From positions 1 to 61,309 of the forward strand of contig DVNJ01000011.1 in NCBI GenBank assembly GCA_018714485.1: DNA of 61,309 nt, in the 5' to 3' direction. The stretch comes from Candidatus Caccalectryoclostridium excrementigallinarum (GTDB taxonomy: Bacteria > Bacillota > Clostridia > Christensenellales > UBA3700). Numbering within the stretch: position 1 is the stretch's first letter; the number at the start of each line of letters is the position of its first letter. Below the pieces are notes generated by a model. The model did not search any database, was not told where the DNA came from, and was given only the letters and a program-made list of their open reading frames with translations. Positions 58,258 through 61,309 of the stretch are shown here, piece after piece. A program made the translations under genes and the position numbers.

Positions 58258-59478
58258 TCAGTTTTTCTTGCTCTTTTGCTCCATGAGCGCCTTGACCTTT
58301 ATCGGCAGCCCGAAGAGGTTGATAAAGCCCGCGCTGTCTTTTTGATCGTAGCTCTCGTCCTCGGCGAAGGTGGCGATGTCCTCGTCGTAAAGGGAGAAGG
58401 GAGAGGTCACGCCCGCGGGAGTGATGTTGCCCTTGTAAAGTTTGAGTTTGACCTCGCCCGTGACCGTCTGCTGCGTGCTGTCCACAAAGGCGGAGAGCGC
58501 CTCGCGCAGAGGGGTGAACCATTGCCCGTTATAGACAAGGTCGGCGAATTTCAAAGCGATATGCTGCTTGAAGTGCGCGGTCTCCTTGTCGAGGCAGAGC
58601 GTTTCGAGCACTTCGTGCGCATAATAGAGTATGGTCCCGCCGGGGGTCTCGTAAACGCCGCGCGACTTCATGCCCACGAGCCTGTTTTCCACGATGTCGG
58701 CGATACCGATGCCGTTCTCCCCGCCTAACTTGTTGAGCGCGGCGATCAGCTCGGCGGCTTTCATCTTTTTGCCGTCCAGCGCGACGGGCACGCCCTTTTC
58801 GAAAGAAAGCGTGATATAGGTGGGCTTGTCGGGCGCCTTTTCGGGCGTCACGCCCAGCTCGAGTATCTTGTCGTAATCAGGCTCGTTCGCGGGATCTTCG
58901 AGATCCAAGCCCTCGTGCGAGAGATGCCAGAGGTTCTTATCCTTGCTGTAATTGGTCTCGCGGGTGATGTTGAGCGGGACGTTATGCGCCTCGGCATAAT
59001 CTATCTCCTCGTCGCGGCTCTTGAGATCCCAGATCCTCCAAGGCGCGATTATCTTCATGTTGGGCGCGAAAGCCTTGATGGTGAGCTCGAATCTCACCTG
59101 ATCGTTGCCCTTGCCCGTGCAGCCGTGGCAGATGGCGTCCGCGCCCTCTTTGAGCGCGATCTCCACGATCCTCTTGGCGATGATGGGGCGGGCGAAGGAA
59201 GTTCCCAAGAGATACTTGCCCTCATAGACCGCTCCCGCCTTCATGGTCGGAATGATGTAATCCTCGGCAAATTCGTCCGTGAGGTCGGCGATATAAAGCT
59301 TGCTCGCGCCCGTCTTCTTGGCTTTTTCCTCCAAGCCGTTGAGTTCTCCGCCCTGACCCACGTTGCCCGCGACGGCGATGACCTCGCAGTTGTCGTAATT
59401 CTCTTTCAGCCAGGGAATGATTATCGAAGTGTCAAGTCCGCCCGAATAGGCAAGGACGACTTTTTTGATTTCACCCAT
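58258..59478 (-). CDS. argG: Argininosuccinate synthase
   Basis: ArgG joins citrulline and aspartate with ATP. The 406-residue protein has the PP-loop [20 protein letters not shown] at residue 8, [37 protein letters not shown], and [21 protein letters not shown]. The start at 59478 (MGEIKKVV) with GGAGA replaces a longer frame reaching 59550 that runs through the promoter. First gene of the argGHCJBD operon. argF, carbamoyl-phosphate synthase and argR genes are not in the window. Confidence 0.96.
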   Translation of the reverse strand: MGEIKKVVLAYSGGLDTSIIIPWLKENYDNCEVIAVAGNVGQGGELNGLEEKAKKTGASKLYIADLTDEFAEDYIIPTMKAGAVYEGKYLLGTSFARPIIAKRIVEIALKEGADAICHGCTGKGNDQVRFELTIKAFAPNMKIIAPWRIWDLKSRDEEIDYAEAHNVPLNITRETNYSKDKNLWHLSHEGLDLEDPANEPDYDKILELGVTPEKAPDKPTYITLSFEKGVPVALDGKKMKAAELIAALNKLGGENGIGIADIVENRLVGMKSRGVYETPGGTILYYAHEVLETLCLDKETAHFKQHIALKFADLVYNGQWFTPLREALSAFVDSTQQTVTGEVKLKLYKGNITPAGVTSPFSLYDEDIATFAEDESYDQKDSAGFINLFGLPIKVKALMEQKSKKN

Positions 59479-59508
59479 TGTTGTTTCTCCTTTTTGAAGT
59501 TTATCACT

Positions 59509-59537
59509 ATCATACTCCCTTTGCCGCGATATGGCAA
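59509..59537 (-). promoter_or_regulatory. arg operon promoter
   Basis: TTGCCA (59532-59537) and TATGAT (59509-59514) on the minus strand, 17 bp apart, about 31 bp upstream of argG. Confidence 0.65.
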
Positions 59538-59544
59538 GCGTTTT

Positions 59545-59660
59545 GAGCATAAATATTCACAATTTTCACAAATTTTTGCACGATTATACAGCGTTTATGC
59601 AAAAATCATTGCATAATTGCATAATTATCCGCGTTTTGCATAAATATGCGGCGCATAGAG
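59545..59660. promoter_or_regulatory. Cluster of ARG-box-like sites upstream of argG
   Basis: GAGCATAAATATTCACAATT (59545-59564) closely fits the ArgR box, two TGAAT/ATTCA half-sites around an AT core, and lies just upstream of the -35. More sites of the form TGCATAATT and TTTATGCAAAAATCA follow at about 59594-59632 and 59636-59650. Several boxes in a row suit hexameric ArgR repression. The assignment rests on position and approximate match. Confidence 0.55.
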
Positions 59661-59729
59661 GGGGAGAAAAAAGACTTTTGCCTACAAAGCCACAAAAAAA
59701 TCTACGCTTTTCTATTTATAGACTTTGTG

Positions 59730-59758
59730 TTGACATTTTAACGCGTGGGTGATATAAT
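59730..59758 (+). promoter_or_regulatory. Promoter of the second TetR gene
   Basis: TTGACA (59730-59735) and TATAAT (59753-59758), 17 bp apart: a consensus promoter. The leader to 59872 shows no gene; CGCCGCGGGCGG at about 59791 is GC-rich. Confidence 0.8.
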
Positions 59759-59872
59759 ATCGTAAAAGCGATATGCGTTGCAAAAACTTTTCCGCCGCGG
59801 GCGGGAAAGCGGTAAATCAGGAAAAAAGGCTGCCGCCGAGAAAGAGCGGGAATGCCTTTGAAGGAGAGAAAA

Positions 59873-60505
59873 ATGGATGAAGTAAGACAGGCGACCTCGA
59901 AAGAGAAAAAGGCGGACGAGACCAAGCAGCTCGACAGGCGCGCGAGAAAGACGCGCAGAGCCATTCAGAACGCGCTCATGCAGCTGAGCGTGGACAAGAG
60001 GATCAACGAGATCACGGTCACTGACGTGACGCAGGCGGCGGACATCAACCGCTCCACCTTCTATCTGCACTATAACAGCGTCTACGAAGTGCTCGCGGAC
60101 ATAGAGAAAAGCTCGACGGACACCATGCTCGAGATCGTCAACAAATACGATCCCGTGCAGCTCCCGCTCAATCCCTATCCACTGCTCAAAGCGCTCACGG
60201 AAGAGGCGGACGCCAATCCCGCCTTTATGCGCTTTGTCTCGGACAGCAAGATCTCGACCACTTTCTTGCCCAAGCTGAAAAAATGCTTTATCGACAGGCT
60301 GGTGGCGCGGGTGATGGGCAAGTTCCCCGACTCGGACGAGAACTTTTTGAAGGTCACGGTCACCTTTATGACGGGCGGGGTGATGGACGTCTATGTGGCG
60401 TGGCTGAGGAGCGAAGATCCCATGCCGCTCGAAGACCTTTGCAAGTATGCCGCGACCATCGTCTCGCAGGGATACGCCAACATCATCAGCTCGATCGTGG
60501 GGTGA
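59873..60505 (+). CDS. TetR-family regulator
   Basis: A 210-residue regulator. A charged, Lys-rich N-terminal tail of about 30 residues precedes the HTH domain: RKTRRAIQNALMQLSVDKRI, EITVTDVTQAADINRSTFYL, HYNSVYEVLADIE. That pattern, with the LHYNS motif, is close to the TetR/DhaS-like group. The C-terminal part is helical (TEEADANPAFMRFVSDSKIS...TFMTGGVMDVYVAWLRSED). I chose the ATG at 59873 after AAGGAGAG rather than the ATG at 59852, which lies upstream of that site. It is followed two bases later by a peptidase gene on the same strand. Confidence 0.88.
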   Translation: MDEVRQATSKEKKADETKQLDRRARKTRRAIQNALMQLSVDKRINEITVTDVTQAADINRSTFYLHYNSVYEVLADIEKSSTDTMLEIVNKYDPVQLPLNPYPLLKALTEEADANPAFMRFVSDSKISTTFLPKLKKCFIDRLVARVMGKFPDSDENFLKVTVTFMTGGVMDVYVAWLRSEDPMPLEDLCKYAATIVSQGYANIISSIVG

Positions 60506-60507
60506 AA

Positions 60508-61309
60508 ATGGAGACGGAAGAGATAATCGTGCCCTCGGGCATAAAGATAGGGCATTTCAACGACGACTTCACGGGCGTGACGGTCATCATGAGCGAGAAA
60601 GGCTGCGTGGCGGGAGTGGACGTGCGCGGCGGCGCGCCCGGGACGCGCGAGACCGACCTGCTGCGCCCGGAAAAGGCGATGGAGAAGATAAACGCCGTGG
60701 TGCTCGCGGGCGGCTCGGCATACGGGCTTGCCTCGACTTGCGGCGTGATGGAATATATGCGCGAGCGCGGGATAGGATATAAGATAGGAAAGAAGGTCGT
60801 CCCCATCGTCTGCGGCGCGGTCATCTTCGACCTCAACGACGGCGAATACCACTACCCCACCGCCGAATGGGGCTACAAAGCCTGCGAAAACGCGCAGAGC
60901 AAGCAGCTCTCCTTCGGTCAGAGCGGCGTGGGAAAGGGCGCGACGGTGGGCAAGATCCGCGGCATCAGGCATGCGCAGAAGAGCGGGCTGGGCGCGGCGA
61001 CGGTCAAGGCGGGCGGCTGCGTGGTCACGGCGGTCGTGGCGGTGAACGCCATGGGCGACATCACGGACGGCAAGGGCAACATCCTCGCGGGCGCGCTCGA
61101 CAACAAGGGCGGGCACATCGGCACGGAACTCTGCCTGCGCGAGGGCAAGTGGTTCACCCTGCTCACGGGCGCGAACACGACGATAGGCTGCATAATGACC
61201 AACGCCAAGCTGAGCAAGGTCGAGGCAAACAAGCTCGCCTCGATCGCGCACAACGCCTACGCCGAGCATATCTCGCCCGTTCACACCGACTATGACGGCG
61301 ACACCATCT
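60508..61309 (+). CDS. P1-family peptidase (DmpA/BapA-like), 3' end outside the window
   Basis: The first 267 codons are present and no stop is reached. Features of the P1 (S58) family are PSGIKIGHFNDDFTGVTVIM, VAGVDVRGGAPGTRETDLL, VVLAGGSAYGLASTCGVM, GKGATVGKIRGI and GANTTIGCIMTNAKLSKVEA, the last lying around the expected self-processing and active-site region. Relatives are self-cleaving N-terminal nucleophile aminopeptidases acting on D- or beta-amino-acid peptides; the substrate here is unknown. The ATG is two bases after the TetR stop, so the two genes are one transcript and the regulator may control the peptidase. Confidence 0.88.
   Translation, partial: METEEIIVPSGIKIGHFNDDFTGVTVIMSEKGCVAGVDVRGGAPGTRETDLLRPEKAMEKINAVVLAGGSAYGLASTCGVMEYMRERGIGYKIGKKVVPIVCGAVIFDLNDGEYHYPTAEWGYKACENAQSKQLSFGQSGVGKGATVGKIRGIRHAQKSGLGAATVKAGGCVVTAVVAVNAMGDITDGKGNILAGALDNKGGHIGTELCLREGKWFTLLTGANTTIGCIMTNAKLSKVEANKLASIAHNAYAEHISPVHTDYDGDTI

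Overview
The window looks like a chromosomal segment of a moderately GC-rich member of the Bacillota, class Clostridia. The evidence is the gene content: infC-rpmI-rplT behind an attenuator, a lysine riboswitch on asd-dapA-dapB, a T-box on thrS, polA/coaE, a ParE/ParC pair, and TTGACA/TATAAT promoters with AGGAGG ribosome-binding sites. No 16S rRNA is present and I cannot name a genus. Most of the window is housekeeping. The unusual material lies between genes and in three AAA+ ATPase genes.

Layout. 1-1086: the start of an ABC exporter gene and a TetR regulator with operator-like repeats. 1087-2043: a gene-free stretch made of repeats. 2044-6646 (minus): infC-rpmI-rplT, a SpoU/TrmH RNA methyltransferase, yebC, proA and ruvC; infC appears to start at AUC and follows an attenuator hairpin. 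6688-11221 (minus): four genes joined by 4-nt overlaps (DUF624-like membrane protein, methyltransferase, Hsp33, unknown helical-repeat protein). 11262-14323 (plus): lysine operon. 14354-18707: AAA_14/DUF4143 ATPase 1, an EEP-family lipoprotein, and a TrpB2-type tryptophan synthase beta chain whose long leader carries tandem repeats of about 155 bp. 18801-21333: T-box-controlled thrS. 21421-32123 (minus): one giant surface protein of about 3,529 residues with GLUG-like and MBG-type repeats and a C-terminal membrane anchor. 32219-35194: two divergent AAA_14/DUF4143 ATPases (2 and 3) facing each other across arrays of operator-like repeats. 35200-35938: tRNA-Leu(GAG) and a mosaic of repeats carrying copies of its 3' end. 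36108-42886 (minus): nptA, polA, coaE and mscS, with polA and coaE separated by about 0.9 kb of repeats. 43015-52213: a zinc-ribbon membrane protein, small HTH regulators, parE-parC, a lipase-like hydrolase, a MurG-type transferase and an HTH-SLOG pair. 52379-59660 (minus): arginine operon argG-H-C-J-B-D. 59730-61309: a second TetR regulator followed by a truncated P1-family peptidase gene.

The best candidate for an undescribed system is the set of three AAA_14/DUF4143 ATPases. Each has its own repeat or inverted repeat directly upstream of a well-formed -35 element: an exact 33-bp period with three copies, an exact 41-bp period with three copies, and a 14-bp-arm inverted repeat. The sequences differ but the architecture is the same, which suggests that each ATPase, or a partner, reads a private operator. 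Other non-coding structures worth attention are an array of hairpins punctuated by ATTTCAC, a repeat of about 360 bp present twice in opposite orientation, and the tRNA-Leu-tail mosaic. All homology calls come from motifs read by eye; no database search was possible.
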